This document shows, one piece after another, positions 1-10,700 of a stretch of 57,798 nucleotides of DNA. Positions within the stretch are counted from its first letter, which is position 1. The number at the start of each line of letters is the position of its first letter. Source of the DNA: an uncultured Flavobacteriales bacterium (lineage in GTDB: Bacteria > Bacteroidota > Bacteroidia > Flavobacteriales_D > Sanyastnellaceae). A program made the position numbers and the translations under genes. The notes under the pieces are model-generated. The model was not told the DNA's origin, made no database searches, and worked only from the letters and a program-made list of their open reading frames with translations. The stretch lies in NCBI GenBank assembly GCA_905480095.1, contig CAJQPF010000038.1:1-57798 (forward strand), given 5' to 3'.

Positions 1-1
1 T

Positions 2-2053
2 AACAAAAGAGAAGAAAGTCCTGTAAGTCTGAGAACAATCAGTTCCTCCGAAATCTATCGAAACCCTGGTGGCAACAGGGACATTTCAAATGTGATCCAA
101 ATTCTTCCTGGTGTCGCATCTTCAGCTTCATTCAGGAATGATATTATCGTTCGGGGTGGTGCGCCTAATGAAAATAGATTTTACCTGGATGGCATTGAAG
201 TTCCAAACATTAACCACTTTGCAACGCAAGGGTCATCAGGGGGGCCAGTGGGGATGATTAACGTGAACTTCATCCGGGAAGTGGATTTTTATGCTGGCGC
301 TTTCCCTGCCAACCGGGGCAATGCACTAAGTTCTATTATAGAATTCAAACAAATTGAAGGGAATGATGAGGGTCTCAAAGGCACATTTATGCTCGGCTCA
401 AGTGATGCAGGCATCACTTTCGATGGGCCTATCGGTGAAAAGTCCACATTTATTTTATCTGCAAGACAATCCTACTTGCAATTGCTTTTCAAATCCCTGG
501 GGCTCCCTTTCCTTCCTACTTACAATGATTTTCAATACAAGCAGACCATCAAGGTCAATGATAAAAACCGCATCACCATCATCGGGCTTGGGGCAATCGA
601 CGACTTCACCTTGAATACATCTGCGAATGATGGCTTAGAGGACGAAGAGGTCATTCGAAGAAACAATTACATCTTGGGAAACTTACCGGTGAACACACAA
701 TGGAACTACGCTGTGGGTGCAAACTGGAAGCATTTTGGGACAAACAGTTTTCAAAATGTTGTGGTCAGCCGCAATCATTTAAACAACAGGGCTGTTAAAT
801 ATCAGGGAAACATTGAACAACCCGAGAATCTAATCCTCGACTACAGATCTCAAGAAATTGAAAACAAGGTGAGGTTGGAAAACACCATTCGGGAAAATGG
901 ATGGAAATTAAACATGGGGCTCGGGTATGAAAACGCGATTTATACAAATTCAACCTACAACCAAATCGTGCTTGATGGCGCGGTGAATGTGATTGATTTC
1001 GAGTCACGTTTGCCTGTCAATAAGTTTGCTGTTTTTTCTCAGGTCAGTAAAGAACTGGTGAAAAACAGGTTGATGGTGTCCTTCGGGTTACGTATGGATT
1101 GGAACGACTATTCCGAAGAGATGAGCAATCCCCTTGATCAGTTGTCTCCGAGACTTTCTGCATCCTATGCGCTCAGTGAAAAGTTAAATGCCAATTTCAA
1201 TGTTGGGCGTTATTTCCAGCTTCCGCCCTATACAATCATGGGGTACCGAGACAGCAACGATTTACTCGCAAACAAAGAAAACAACATCACCTATATACAG
1301 GCAGATCATTTTATTGCTGGTTTGGAGTTTAGTCCGAGTTTGTTGTCCAAGGTCACTTTGGAGGGGTTTTATAAGACCTATGACAATTATCCATTTTTGA
1401 CAAGAGACAGCCTCTCTCTTGCAAACCTGGGAGGTGACTTTGGGGTGATCGGAAATGAGCCTGTGACCTCAACCTCATTTGGCAGAACTTATGGCCTCGA
1501 AGTATTGGTACAGCAGAAGCTACTCTCCTCTGTGTATGGGATACTCTCATATACATTCGTGCGGGGTGAATTCTCTGACAAAAACGACGAATTGATTAAT
1601 TCTTCATGGGACAACAGACATATCCTAAATATCACCGCGGGGAAAAAATTTAAAAACGATTGGGAACTCGGAATGAAATTTAGGTTTGTCGGGGGGGCGC
1701 CATATACCCCTTATGATGTAGCACAATCTGCAACAATCGATGTCTGGAACATCATCCAGCAGGGTGTTTTCGACTGGGATCAATTGAATGATTTCAGGAA
1801 TCCTTCGACACATGGCTTGGACATCAGATTAGATAAAAAATGGAACTTCAAGAAGTGGGCGCTAAATGCATACATCGACATCCAAAACATCTACAACTTC
1901 CAGGCAGTCAGTCAACCATTTCTTGATGTAAATAGAGATGATTCTGGAAATCCCATTGAAGATCCAATCAATCCAGGATCGTATGAATTATCTGAAATAG
2001 AGAACGTCAGTGGGACTGTGTTGCCTTCTATTGGGCTCATGATTGACTTTTAA
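2..2053 (+). CDS. TonB-dependent outer-membrane receptor, 5'-truncated by window edge
   Basis: Outer-membrane receptor that imports a ligand using TonB energy. The frame is open from base 2 with no start codon, so the signal peptide and probably a carboxypeptidase-regulatory-like domain lie outside the window. The visible part (about 680 residues) begins in the plug domain, with VIQILPGVASS and then VRGGAPNENRFYLDGIEV, the usual plug signature. A long beta-barrel rich in alternating aromatic residues follows, and the protein ends in LMIDF, the C-terminal Phe expected for barrel insertion. A GTG at 92 begins inside the plug and is not a credible start. The substrate cannot be told from sequence. 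The next gene, 41 nt downstream, has its own promoter-like box, so it is probably separate. Confidence 0.93.
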   Translation, partial: NKREESPVSLRTISSSEIYRNPGGNRDISNVIQILPGVASSASFRNDIIVRGGAPNENRFYLDGIEVPNINHFATQGSSGGPVGMINVNFIREVDFYAGAFPANRGNALSSIIEFKQIEGNDEGLKGTFMLGSSDAGITFDGPIGEKSTFILSARQSYLQLLFKSLGLPFLPTYNDFQYKQTIKVNDKNRITIIGLGAIDDFTLNTSANDGLEDEEVIRRNNYILGNLPVNTQWNYAVGANWKHFGTNSFQNVVVSRNHLNNRAVKYQGNIEQPENLILDYRSQEIENKVRLENTIRENGWKLNMGLGYENAIYTNSTYNQIVLDGAVNVIDFESRLPVNKFAVFSQVSKELVKNRLMVSFGLRMDWNDYSEEMSNPLDQLSPRLSASYALSEKLNANFNVGRYFQLPPYTIMGYRDSNDLLANKENNITYIQADHFIAGLEFSPSLLSKVTLEGFYKTYDNYPFLTRDSLSLANLGGDFGVIGNEPVTSTSFGRTYGLEVLVQQKLLSSVYGILSYTFVRGEFSDKNDELINSSWDNRHILNITAGKKFKNDWELGMKFRFVGGAPYTPYDVAQSATIDVWNIIQQGVFDWDQLNDFRNPSTHGLDIRLDKKWNFKKWALNAYIDIQNIYNFQAVSQPFLDVNRDDSGNPIEDPINPGSYELSEIENVSGTVLPSIGLMIDF

Positions 2054-2082
2054 TAAATACCAATGCTTCTGAGTTTCATTTG

Positions 2083-2090
2083 TAACTTGG
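2083..2090 (+). promoter_or_regulatory. -7-like box (TAACTTGG) 4 nt before ATG
   Basis: TAACTTGG is an imperfect match to the Bacteroidota -7 element TAnnTTTG. It lies exactly 4 nt before the ATG at 2095, the spacing seen at several perfect boxes in this window. If used, the mRNA would be leaderless. No TTG stands at the -33 position. Confidence 0.4.
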
Positions 2091-2094
2091 AAGT

Positions 2095-2610
2095 ATGAAT
2101 ATGATTTTGAAAAACGTAATTATTAGTATAATTGCAGTAGTCGCAGGACTTTACGTGGGTGGTTCGTTTAATATGGATCTAATAAATATTAGTGGAAGTA
2201 TTATTGCTCCACCAGAAGGCGCTATAATGACCACTACAGAAGGTCTGAAAGAAGCCTTACATCTATTTCAACCTAAACATTTCTTAATGCCCTTTTTGGC
2301 GCACGCCTTAGGGACTCTATTTGGGGCATTCATTACGGCATTAATTGTTCTCAAGCATAAAATTTGGTTTGCATTAGTTATAGGGTGCGCGTTTCTAATT
2401 GGAGGGGTCATGATGGTGTTCATGCTGCCCTCACCAGTTTGGTTTACAGTCGTTGACTTATCACTCGCTTATATTCCAATGGCATATCTGGGAGGACGAT
2501 TCGCCATTAAAATAACTAGCTTAAGAGACGTTGTGGAAGAAATCATTGAAGACGAAAAAGAAGAGGTCTTAGATAGTGATTTGGATGATATCGAAAATGA
2601 GGAAAAGTAA
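2095..2610 (+). CDS. small integral membrane protein of unknown function
   Basis: A 171-residue protein that I cannot assign to a named family. The sequence shows about four hydrophobic helices: residues 5-25, 63-85, 89-110 and 115-135. A polar loop lies between the first two helices, containing a TTTEGLKEAL segment. The C-terminal tail of about 30 residues is very acidic (EEIIEDEKEEVLDSDLDD) and probably cytoplasmic. Similar small membrane proteins of unknown role are common in Bacteroidota, which I state from memory. The 3' end overlaps the following acetyltransferase by 14 nt, so the two are probably translated from one mRNA. Function is left open. Confidence 0.8.
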   Translation: MNMILKNVIISIIAVVAGLYVGGSFNMDLINISGSIIAPPEGAIMTTTEGLKEALHLFQPKHFLMPFLAHALGTLFGAFITALIVLKHKIWFALVIGCAFLIGGVMMVFMLPSPVWFTVVDLSLAYIPMAYLGGRFAIKITSLRDVVEEIIEDEKEEVLDSDLDDIENEEK

Positions 2611-3163
2611 AAGCAAGTACGTTTTCCAATCTGAAAGACTAGGTTTTCGAACTTGGACCAAAGACGATTTGTTTGAATTTAGTGAGATAAATGCAGATGC
2701 AGATGTCATGGAACATTTTCCTAAGCCACTTTCAGTTGCTGAAACAGACGAATTTCTTGATCGGCTTATCGCACATTACAGTCTACATGGATATCAATAT
2801 TTTGCTGCTGAAATTTTAGAGACATGTGAGCTCATCGGGTTTATTGGATTGGCCTTTCAGAGGTACAAAACAGAATTTAGCCCCGCCACTGATATCGGAT
2901 GGAGATTGAAAAAATCGGTTTGGGGTCATGGATACGCCACTGAGGGAGCAAAAAGATGTTTAACATTTGCGTTTGAAGACTTAAATCTGAAGAAGGTGTT
3001 TTCAGCATGCACTGTAAATAATCTTCGGTCCCAGAATGTCATGAAGAAAATCGGTATGACGTGGATGGGTGAGTTTAATCATCCCAATTTGAAAAAATAT
3101 CCCACATTAGAAAAATGTGTTTGGTATGAAGCAAACTATAATGAAAGTCAATTATCCTGTTGA
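2597..3163 (+). CDS. GNAT-family N-acetyltransferase (RimJ/RimL-like)
   Basis: Predicted to transfer acetyl from acetyl-CoA to an amine, in the RimJ/RimL-type branch of GNAT. Evidence is the N-terminal SERLGFRTWTKDDLFEF (typical opening strand and helix), the central VWGHGYATEG segment corresponding to the acetyl-CoA pyrophosphate loop, and a C-terminal NNLRSQNVMKKIGM helix-strand. I chose ATG 2597 (188 residues). Upstream in-frame options are GTG 2576 and ATG 2585, but they would add a non-homologous MIWMISK leader and lengthen the overlap with the preceding gene from 14 to as many as 35 nt. The substrate is unknown. Overlap suggests translational coupling to the membrane protein upstream. 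Confidence 0.85.
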   Translation: MRKSKSKYVFQSERLGFRTWTKDDLFEFSEINADADVMEHFPKPLSVAETDEFLDRLIAHYSLHGYQYFAAEILETCELIGFIGLAFQRYKTEFSPATDIGWRLKKSVWGHGYATEGAKRCLTFAFEDLNLKKVFSACTVNNLRSQNVMKKIGMTWMGEFNHPNLKKYPTLEKCVWYEANYNESQLSC

Positions 3164-3240
3164 CCTTCATTATAATTTAGGCAAAATTGGGCCGTGGGGA
3201 TATTGTAGATATAAATCTCTGCTAACTAGCTCTCTCGATA

Positions 3241-3248
3241 TATCTTTG
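3241..3248 (+). promoter_or_regulatory. Bacteroidota -7 element of aspS (TATCTTTG), leaderless spacing
   Basis: TATCTTTG is a perfect TAnnTTTG, followed by 4 nt (tcct) and the aspS ATG at 3253. Transcription normally begins a few bases after this element, so the mRNA should start at or next to the ATG. No TTG was found 17-23 nt upstream. Confidence 0.65.
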
Positions 3249-3252
3249 TCCT

Positions 3253-5010
3253 ATGCACAGATCACACACTTGCGGCGAATTGCGCCTTGAAAATTCTGGT
3301 ACTTCTGTTACACTTTCTGGATGGGTCCAAAAAGCGCGGGATTTGGGGGGAATGACATTTGTAGATCTGAGAGATAGATACGGCAAAACGCAGCTGGTTT
3401 TCAATATGGAAACCAATTCGGAGCTATGTCATCAAGCTCGGAAATTGGGACGGGAATTCGTCATTAAAATTCACGGCAATGTGGTTGAAAGAGAAAGTAA
3501 AAACCTTAAGAATCCAACTGGAGAAATCGAGATAGATGTTGCATCGCTTGAAATTCTTAACCCAAGTAAAACACCTCCTTTCACCATCGAAGATGACACG
3601 GATGGTGGTGATGATCTTAGAATGCAGTATCGGTACTTAGATCTTCGTAGGAACCCGGTGAAGCAAAATATTATGCTTCGTCATAGAGTAGGTATGGAAA
3701 CGCGTAAATATTTAGATTCGGTAGGATTTATTGACGTCGAGACTCCATATCTCATTAAGAGCACTCCGGAAGGGGCTCGAGATTTCGTGGTGCCAAGCCG
3801 TATGAACCCCGGACAGTTTTACGCACTTCCACAAAGTCCTCAAACCTTCAAGCAGCTTCTTATGGTGAGTGGTTTTGACCGCTATTACCAAATCGTAAAG
3901 TGTTTTCGCGACGAAGATCTTCGCGCAGACAGACAGCCTGAGTTTACGCAGATAGACTGCGAAATGGCATTTGTAGAGCAGGAGGATATCCTCAATACAT
4001 TCGAGGGGATGGTCCGCCACCTTTTTAAAGTTGTTCTCGATGTAGAGATTGAAGATTTCCCGAGAATGGATTATGACGATGCGATGCGTCTTTACGGTTC
4101 TGACAAGCCTGATGTCAGATTTGGGATGGCGTTTGTCAACATGTGCGATGTGGCTCAAGGAAAGGGATTCGGGGTGTTCGATTCTGCTGAAACGGTGCTT
4201 GGCATCGTAGTGCCGGGGGGAGCTGCATACACAAGGAAGCAGCTGGACAAACTTACCGATTGGGTGAAACGCCCACAAATTGGCGCAAAAGGGCTTATCT
4301 ATTGTAGAGTGAACGAAGACGGTACGACGAAGAGCAGTGTAGACAAGTTCTTTGATGAAAATGCACGCTCGGTTTGGGCTGAAAAAACAGGCGCAGAAAA
4401 GGGTGATTTAATCTTGGTTCTTTCAGGTGGGTTGGATAAAACGCGGAAGCAATTGGGTGAGCTCAGACTTCACCTTGGAGAAGAAATGGGGTTACGTGAC
4501 CCGAAGGTCTTTAAACCACTCTGGGTGATGGACTTTCCACTTTTAGAATGGGACGAAGAGACCGATCGCTACCATGCGATGCACCATCCATTTACATCTC
4601 CAAAACCAGATCAACTTGCGCTTATCGATTCCGATCCTGGAAAAGTAAAGGCAAACGCATACGATATGGTCATTAACGGGGTCGAAATCGGAGGCGGATC
4701 AATACGAATTCACGACCGAGAATTACAGGCGCGGATGTTTGATCTTCTCGGGTTCACGGAGGAAGAAGCCGAGGCGCAATTTGGATTCCTTATGAATGCA
4801 TTCCAATACGGCGCACCTCCTCATGGAGGTCTTGCCCTGGGATTTGACAGACTTTGCTCTATGTTTGGTGGATCTGACTCTATTCGTGATTTTATCGCAT
4901 TCCCGAAAAACAACTCTGGAAGAGACGTCATGATAGATGCGCCTTCACCAATACATGACGAGCAGTACACAGAACTTGAATTAAAATCGACATTTAACCC
5001 CAATAAATAA
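3253..5010 (+). CDS. aspS: aspartyl-tRNA synthetase
   Basis: Charges tRNA-Asp in the cytoplasm (class II synthetase). The 585-residue length and architecture fit the bacterial type: N-terminal OB-fold anticodon-binding domain (about 1-105, with [20 protein letters not shown]), catalytic core with motif 2 at 218-235 ([18 protein letters not shown]), an inserted GAD domain in roughly 290-420, and motif 3 at 525-534 ([10 protein letters not shown]). The start is fixed by family alignment ([10 protein letters not shown]) and by the -7 element 4 nt upstream. The stop overlaps the next ATG by one base (TAATG), so aspS, the bacilliredoxin gene and trpS look like one operon. Confidence 0.98.
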   Translation: MHRSHTCGELRLENSGTSVTLSGWVQKARDLGGMTFVDLRDRYGKTQLVFNMETNSELCHQARKLGREFVIKIHGNVVERESKNLKNPTGEIEIDVASLEILNPSKTPPFTIEDDTDGGDDLRMQYRYLDLRRNPVKQNIMLRHRVGMETRKYLDSVGFIDVETPYLIKSTPEGARDFVVPSRMNPGQFYALPQSPQTFKQLLMVSGFDRYYQIVKCFRDEDLRADRQPEFTQIDCEMAFVEQEDILNTFEGMVRHLFKVVLDVEIEDFPRMDYDDAMRLYGSDKPDVRFGMAFVNMCDVAQGKGFGVFDSAETVLGIVVPGGAAYTRKQLDKLTDWVKRPQIGAKGLIYCRVNEDGTTKSSVDKFFDENARSVWAEKTGAEKGDLILVLSGGLDKTRKQLGELRLHLGEEMGLRDPKVFKPLWVMDFPLLEWDEETDRYHAMHHPFTSPKPDQLALIDSDPGKVKANAYDMVINGVEIGGGSIRIHDRELQARMFDLLGFTEEEAEAQFGFLMNAFQYGAPPHGGLALGFDRLCSMFGGSDSIRDFIAFPKNNSGRDVMIDAPSPIHDEQYTELELKSTFNPNK

Positions 5011-5420
5011 TGTACCCAGCTGAATTAGTTGCCCCAATGAAAGCCGAGCTCGTAGAGGTCGGTTTCGAAGAATTACTTACGCCTCAAGATGTTAGCTCAG
5101 CTCTGGAAAGACCTGGAACTACAATTGTAGCGCTGAATAGTGTTTGTGGATGCTCTGCAGGATCTATGCGTCCGGCATTAAAAGCATGTCTCGACAATGA
5201 AAAAACACCTGACAACCTGACAACTTCTTTTGCAGGATTTGATATAGATGCGGTCGCACAAGCGAGAAAGTTTATGCTTCCCTACCCTCCCTCATCTCCG
5301 AGTATTGCGCTTTTTAAAGATGGAAAGTTGGCGATGATGGTCGAGCGTCATCACATTGAAGGAAACACAGCAGAGGCGATCTCTGAACACCTGAAACAGG
5401 CGTTCAACGAGTTCTGCTGA
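5010..5420 (+). CDS. BrxA/BrxB-family bacilliredoxin
   Basis: Thiol-disulfide protein that removes bacillithiol from S-bacillithiolated proteins after oxidative stress (family knowledge, from BrxA/BrxB, formerly YphP). At 136 residues it is full length. Diagnostic features are NSVCGCSAGSMRPA with the CGC redox motif at residues 46-48, then FAGFDIDAV, then PYPPSSPSIALFKDG and RHHIEGNTAE near the C-terminus. It starts inside the aspS stop codon and lies 15 nt before trpS. The placement between two tRNA synthetases hints at protection of synthetase thiols, but this is inference from position only. Its presence implies that the organism makes bacillithiol. Confidence 0.92.
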   Translation: MYPAELVAPMKAELVEVGFEELLTPQDVSSALERPGTTIVALNSVCGCSAGSMRPALKACLDNEKTPDNLTTSFAGFDIDAVAQARKFMLPYPPSSPSIALFKDGKLAMMVERHHIEGNTAEAISEHLKQAFNEFC

Positions 5421-5435
5421 TCTTCACACAAGAAA

Positions 5436-6407
5436 ATGGCACGCATCCTCACAGGCATACAAAGTACCGGAACGCCGCATCTTGGAAACATCCTCGGTGC
5501 AATTAAGCCTGCCATCGATCTCGCAAATGACCCCGCAAACGATTCGTATCTGTTTATTGCAGATCTTCATTCATTGACACAAATCAAGGATGCAGAGCTT
5601 CTCAAAAACAACACGTACGCAGTTGCGGCTTCGTGGATGGCATGTGGATTAGATGTGTCGAGGAGTGTTTTTTACCGTCAAAGCGATGTGCCGGAGGTGA
5701 CTGAATTGGCGTGGTATTTACAATGTATGTTTCCATATTCTCGACTGGGTTTGGCCCACAGCTTTAAGGACAAATCTGACCGCTTAGAAGATGTCAATGC
5801 TGGGCTTTTCGGGTACCCCATGCTTATGGCAGCAGACATTCTTTTGTACGATGCTCAGAAGGTTCCTGTAGGCAAAGACCAAATGCAGCATCTTGAAATG
5901 ACCCGTGATGTCGCATCTCGGTTTAATCACAAGTTTGGAGATACACTCATTCTGCCTGAGGCGCTCACGAGCGAATCAACCATGTATGTGCCTGGGACCG
6001 ATGGCGGAAAGATGTCTAAATCACAGGACAACACGATTAACATTTTCGACGATGCTGGCACACTCAAAAAGGCCATCAATAAGAAAATAATCACAGACGC
6101 CACTCCCCTAGAAGACCCGAAAGACTCGAATTCTTCTGTTGTGTTCAAACTGTATGAACTGCTCGCTTCTCCAGATGAAGCACAAAAAATGGCTGACGCC
6201 TTACGTGCGGGAGGATATGGTTGGGGGCACGCAAAAAAAGAACTGCTAGAAGCCCTTGTCGACGGTTTTGAGTCTGAACGGTCTCGTTTTAACGAGCTTA
6301 TGGCGAATCGTGAAGAAATAGATCTCGCATTGTCAAATGGCGCAGACCAGGCACGTACTGTAGCCTCCGAAGTTCTGACCCGCGTAAGGTCAAAAATCGG
6401 GTACTGA
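5436..6407 (+). CDS. trpS: tryptophanyl-tRNA synthetase
   Basis: Charges tRNA-Trp (class I synthetase, cytoplasm). The 323-residue length is normal. The HIGH-like motif TGTPHLGNI is at residues 11-19 and KMSKS at 192-196 (GGKMSKSQDNT). The conserved QMQHLEMTRDVA helix lies just before it. ATG 5436 gives the expected N-terminus MARILTGIQSTG. This is the third gene of the aspS operon, 15 nt after the bacilliredoxin gene. It converges with the amidohydrolase gene across only 29 bp, in which I see no clear terminator hairpin. Confidence 0.97.
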   Translation: MARILTGIQSTGTPHLGNILGAIKPAIDLANDPANDSYLFIADLHSLTQIKDAELLKNNTYAVAASWMACGLDVSRSVFYRQSDVPEVTELAWYLQCMFPYSRLGLAHSFKDKSDRLEDVNAGLFGYPMLMAADILLYDAQKVPVGKDQMQHLEMTRDVASRFNHKFGDTLILPEALTSESTMYVPGTDGGKMSKSQDNTINIFDDAGTLKKAINKKIITDATPLEDPKDSNSSVVFKLYELLASPDEAQKMADALRAGGYGWGHAKKELLEALVDGFESERSRFNELMANREEIDLALSNGADQARTVASEVLTRVRSKIGY

Positions 6408-6436
6408 CACCAAAATCATCCGTCCTAGTTTCTGAA

Positions 6437-7750
6437 TCAATCGCGCAACTCCGCGCCATATTTGGTTTGAAATTTTCTGTAAAGTTCTTTTTGACGGTTG
6501 TCAAGATCCATCGTTCGACCTTGAATAAACGCATGTATCAGACGGTTTGTACGCACGTCTAAAGCATCTCCGTCAGAGATAAATAAAGTCGCGTCTTTGC
6601 CTCTTTCAATGGTTCCACATACATCATCCACGCCCAATATTTTTGCAGGATTTCGGGTGAGGGCCATAATTGCCTGCTCTTCTGTAAGACCATATTTGCG
6701 TGCTGTGCCAGCATAGAATGGAAGATTTCGGGTATTCATCTCCGTCATTCTGGCATCGACTTGAAGCGCAAAGAGGACGCCTTCGTCAGCGAGTAGTTTG
6801 GGCAAACGATAGGGCAAATCAATGTCGTCTTCTGTGAATCTCGGCAGCCTGTGAACGCTTGTGAGAAGGACACTTACATTGTTTTCGCGTAAAATATCTC
6901 CCACGAGATAGGCATCGTATCCGCCGACGATCACAAGACGTTTGATTCCCATTTCGCGTTTGAAGTGAACTGCTTCGGTAATCTCTCGGACATCTGAGGC
7001 GTGACAATAAAGCGCAAGTGATCCATCAAAAATGCCACGCATGGCCTCGTGCCGGACATCCATTACCGAAGTGGAAGGCTCGGGGTGTGCTTCTGCATAG
7101 GCCCGCGCTTCCGCAAAATACCTTTCAATTTCGTGCTTTTGCTGCGTATATGTTTTCCGCTTACGGATATCAATCTTCCCGTCTACAGCATGTTTGTGAT
7201 GGGTTGAAGGCCAGTTTAAATGAATGCCATCCACCATTTTCATTGACGCATCTTCCCAATTCCATCCATCAAATTGAACGACTCCTGAAGCGCCGGAAAT
7301 CACACCACTGCGTGGTGTGATCTGCCCCATTAGAACCCCATTTGAACGAACGGTAGGCGTAATTTCGGAGTCTGTGTTAAAGGCGATAATGGCTCTGACA
7401 TTTGGTCGGAACGTTCCCACTTCATATTGATCTTGAGTCGCTCTCACAGCACCGATTTCTTGCAAACCTAAGGTGGTGTTTGTCACAATAAACCCGGGAT
7501 ATATTTGCTTTCCTGTAGCGTCTATTGTGTCGTCATATTTGCTTTTATCAGCCTGGAAGGTCCTTCCTACAAAGTCTATTTTTCCATCCCTGAAACCTAT
7601 CGCGGCATCTTCTATGGCATCACCCGTACCCAGATGAGCTGTTCCTCCTAGGATGAGAATAGAGCGCGTTTGTTCTGGCGCAGGGGTCTGCTGAGAAAGG
7701 GATGCTGTCGAAACAAACCCTGTAAGTATGAATAGTATAGCGTATCTCAT
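6437..7750 (-). CDS. exported amidohydrolase-like protein lacking the HxH motif
   Basis: A 437-residue protein with a signal peptide (about residues 1-20, ending SLSQ). It has the amidohydrolase fold: the N-terminal beta-sandwich strand RSILILGGTAHLG, and a C-terminal ALTRNPAKILGVDDVCG followed by GTIERGKDATLFISDGD, the usual closing strands. The metal-binding segment normally reads PGFIDxHxH but here reads PGFIVTNTT (residues 85-93). Both histidines are absent, so classic metallohydrolase chemistry is doubtful. It lies 3 nt downstream of the double-domain amidohydrolase and is clearly in the same operon. The two may form one complex in the periplasm. Substrate is unknown, though imidazolonepropionase-like relatives are the nearest I recognise. 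Confidence 0.85.
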   Translation of the reverse strand: MRYAILFILTGFVSTASLSQQTPAPEQTRSILILGGTAHLGTGDAIEDAAIGFRDGKIDFVGRTFQADKSKYDDTIDATGKQIYPGFIVTNTTLGLQEIGAVRATQDQYEVGTFRPNVRAIIAFNTDSEITPTVRSNGVLMGQITPRSGVISGASGVVQFDGWNWEDASMKMVDGIHLNWPSTHHKHAVDGKIDIRKRKTYTQQKHEIERYFAEARAYAEAHPEPSTSVMDVRHEAMRGIFDGSLALYCHASDVREITEAVHFKREMGIKRLVIVGGYDAYLVGDILRENNVSVLLTSVHRLPRFTEDDIDLPYRLPKLLADEGVLFALQVDARMTEMNTRNLPFYAGTARKYGLTEEQAIMALTRNPAKILGVDDVCGTIERGKDATLFISDGDALDVRTNRLIHAFIQGRTMDLDNRQKELYRKFQTKYGAELRD

Positions 7751-7753
7751 GAC

Positions 7754-10700
7754 TTAGTTGTTTTCCTCTGTTTCTGTATCACAATGGTAGTGTGTGCGAA
7801 TTTTCTCGGTGGGTTTTTGCATTACGCCACCTGCTGATTTAGCCGCCAGCATCTTCTTTGTGATACGGGCACGCTCAATCTGATTTGATTCTCGTAAAAT
7901 CAAATCTTGCGCCAGGCTGAAGAGGCATTCTCCCTCGACGTAGGTCCTGACGGCTCGCGCATTCATGCTTAATGGATTGTCATCCCAAACCACGATATCG
8001 GCATCTTTTCCCACTTTTATTGATCCCGTTTTGTGATCAATATGGAGCAGTTTTGCGGGATTAAGCGTTACAAATTTCAATGCTTCTTCCTCTGGCACTT
8101 GTCCATACTTGACGGCCTTTGCCGCTTCTTGATTGAGGCGCCGTGCCATTTCTGCATCATCACTGTTGAATGCTGTCGTAATTCCTTGGCCATACATGAT
8201 TGCACCATTATAGGGTATTGCATCTTTTACTTCATATTTATAGGCCCACCAATCACTGAAAGTTGATCCCCCAGCCCCGTGTTCTTTCATCTTATCGGCG
8301 ACTTTATAACCCTCGAGTATGTGCGTAAACGTATTCAGTCGAAAATTCATTGAGTCCGCGACATGCATCAGCATATTTATCTCGTCTTGTCTGTAACTGT
8401 GACATGTTACAAATCGTTCTTCTCTTAAAATCTGAAGCAGGGTCTCAAGTTCAATGTCGTAGCGAGGCTTGAGGGGTCCTTTGCCTGATTTCAAATCTCG
8501 GCGGCTCGTTTTTGACAGATCATGACGGTACTTAACAAACGACGCTCCATACTCACGCGCGCGGATGAAGTGGTCATAAAACACTTGTTCTACGCCCATT
8601 CTAGATTGGGGAAACCTGATTTTTTGAGCATCGCCCCAATTGCTCTGTTTTACATTCTCGCCAAGTGCAAACTTGATAAAAGGTGTCGCATCCTCGTACA
8701 GCAAATCAGCAGGCTTAGAACCCCATCTAAACTTGATCACTGCACTTTGACCCCCTATCGGGTTCGCCGACCCATGCAGAAGTTGAGCACAGGTGACGCC
8801 TCCCGCAAGTTGCCTATAGATATTTACATCTTCGCTATTTAACGAATGACCGATCAAAACCTCAGCACTGCTTGCCTGAGTGGCCTCATTGACGCCTCTT
8901 TCAATCGCAATATGAGAGTGTTCATCTATAATACCTGGCGTAAGATGCATCCCTCTGCCATTGATTTCTTCTATATCAACATTCGCTCCGATGAATTCAC
9001 TCACATTGAGTCTCGAGCCCACCGCAAAAATTTTTCCCTTGTAAAGGAGTACATCTGTGTCCTTTAAGATTCCATCATTTTCACATGTCCAAACCGTCGC
9101 TCCGCGAATAACCACCGCCTTCTCTGAGACTTCAGTAGAGAGGTCTTTCGGAGATCCATATGCTGTAAAGGGGTAGAATACTTCCCCAAGCGATTCATGT
9201 GTTGTGTCCTCGGTGCGCGTGGAGTCCGTCACCACCTTCACGTCTTGAGAATCTATTTTTATAGCACTCCACGAAGCCCAAGTACCATCGGACATCTGAA
9301 CTGAACCCTCCCAAATCCTGCTGTCCATCCAAACATTCCCTGTAAGTCTAAGTGGCCCTTTGTCTGTGTCAAATCCAAGAACTACTGTTCTGTTGTCTAG
9401 TGTAATAGATACTTTTTTCTTTGTTGTGTCATTTATTTCTTCTACTGCTTTCCAGCCTTCTGTTACAGAAATATGCTTGAGTTCCTCGCCATAACCTCCA
9501 AAAGAGATGTCATATTCTCCTGAGATATCTAAAGCATCCCGATCAAGCATGATGGTCGGGCTTCCACTAACCCAGTGCTCTATCAGCTTTGTCTCAGAAT
9601 CAAATAAAGGACCATCTGCAACGATGATGTTTGCTTTACGTCCTGGTTTAATCATTCCGACAAGATCAGAAACACCAAGTAATTTTGCAGGAACTTCAGT
9701 CATGGCGCGCAAAGCCACATCAATAGGCAAACCTCTATCTACAGCTTGACGAACTGCTGGAAGAAACTCGGATGGGCTTTTTAACCCTTGTGCTGTCAGA
9801 CAGAATTTAATCCCAGCAGAATGAAGCATTGCGGCATTGCTTGGCGCGAGTTCCCAGTGCTTTAGTTCAGTTAACGAAATAAATCTCGCAAGAAAGGGGT
9901 CACTGAGATCATAGGGATTTGGATAATTAACTGGAACAATAATGGTCGCTCCGGTAGACTTTATTTCTTGAGCTCGCTGATAGCCATCGCCACCTCCTAA
10001 GAGAATGTAATCCAAATCGAACTCCTTCGAAAGGACATCCGCGCGAAGTATATCCTTCCAACTTCCCGCTGAGAAAATGACGGGGACGTTTGAATTCAAA
10101 TTAAACGCTTCTAATGAGAGATTTGTTCCTCCAGCAAGATGGTCCTTTGACGCGGAAGCATACCACAAAGCATCATGGTAGGTTTGGCGTAAAAGAGCGG
10201 TAGCTCCCATGAGAGAACTCGGGTAAGATTGGCGAGAAGATCCCTTACGGAAGCTTAAATGTGTTGTGACAAGTGGAAGAAGCATCGCTTCACGTGCATC
10301 ATCTACGGGCATAACAAGCGCCCCCGAACCACGCACAATGCCATCTGGAACATGCGTCAAAAGTGCGCCAAATCCAGCTTCACGAAAAGCCTTCGCATCT
10401 TTCTCCTCGGGGATAAATTTCTCAAAAGCATCAATTTCAGGTCGGATCGCTTGATTCCATCCATAGGCACCTTTAACATTCGTCTCATACTGAGGTGATC
10501 GAGACCACGTCGCTGGCTTCACATCTGGAAGACCATATGACGAATGTAAATCTACAAAAGACGGGTAAAGATGATATCCTGTGAGGTCTAAGCGAACAGC
10601 TGGCCCCGTAACCGATTCAGGGTTTACAGCTTCTATATTGCCTCTGAAAAGAACCACTGTGGCATCTTTCAGAACAGTCGATGCATCGACATGCACCGTC

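Noticed and set aside
3712-4278. 188-residue minus-strand open frame inside aspS
   Set aside because: It is a shadow of the aspS coding frame, with no recognisable domain. The same applies to the other antisense or alternative frames within confirmed genes.
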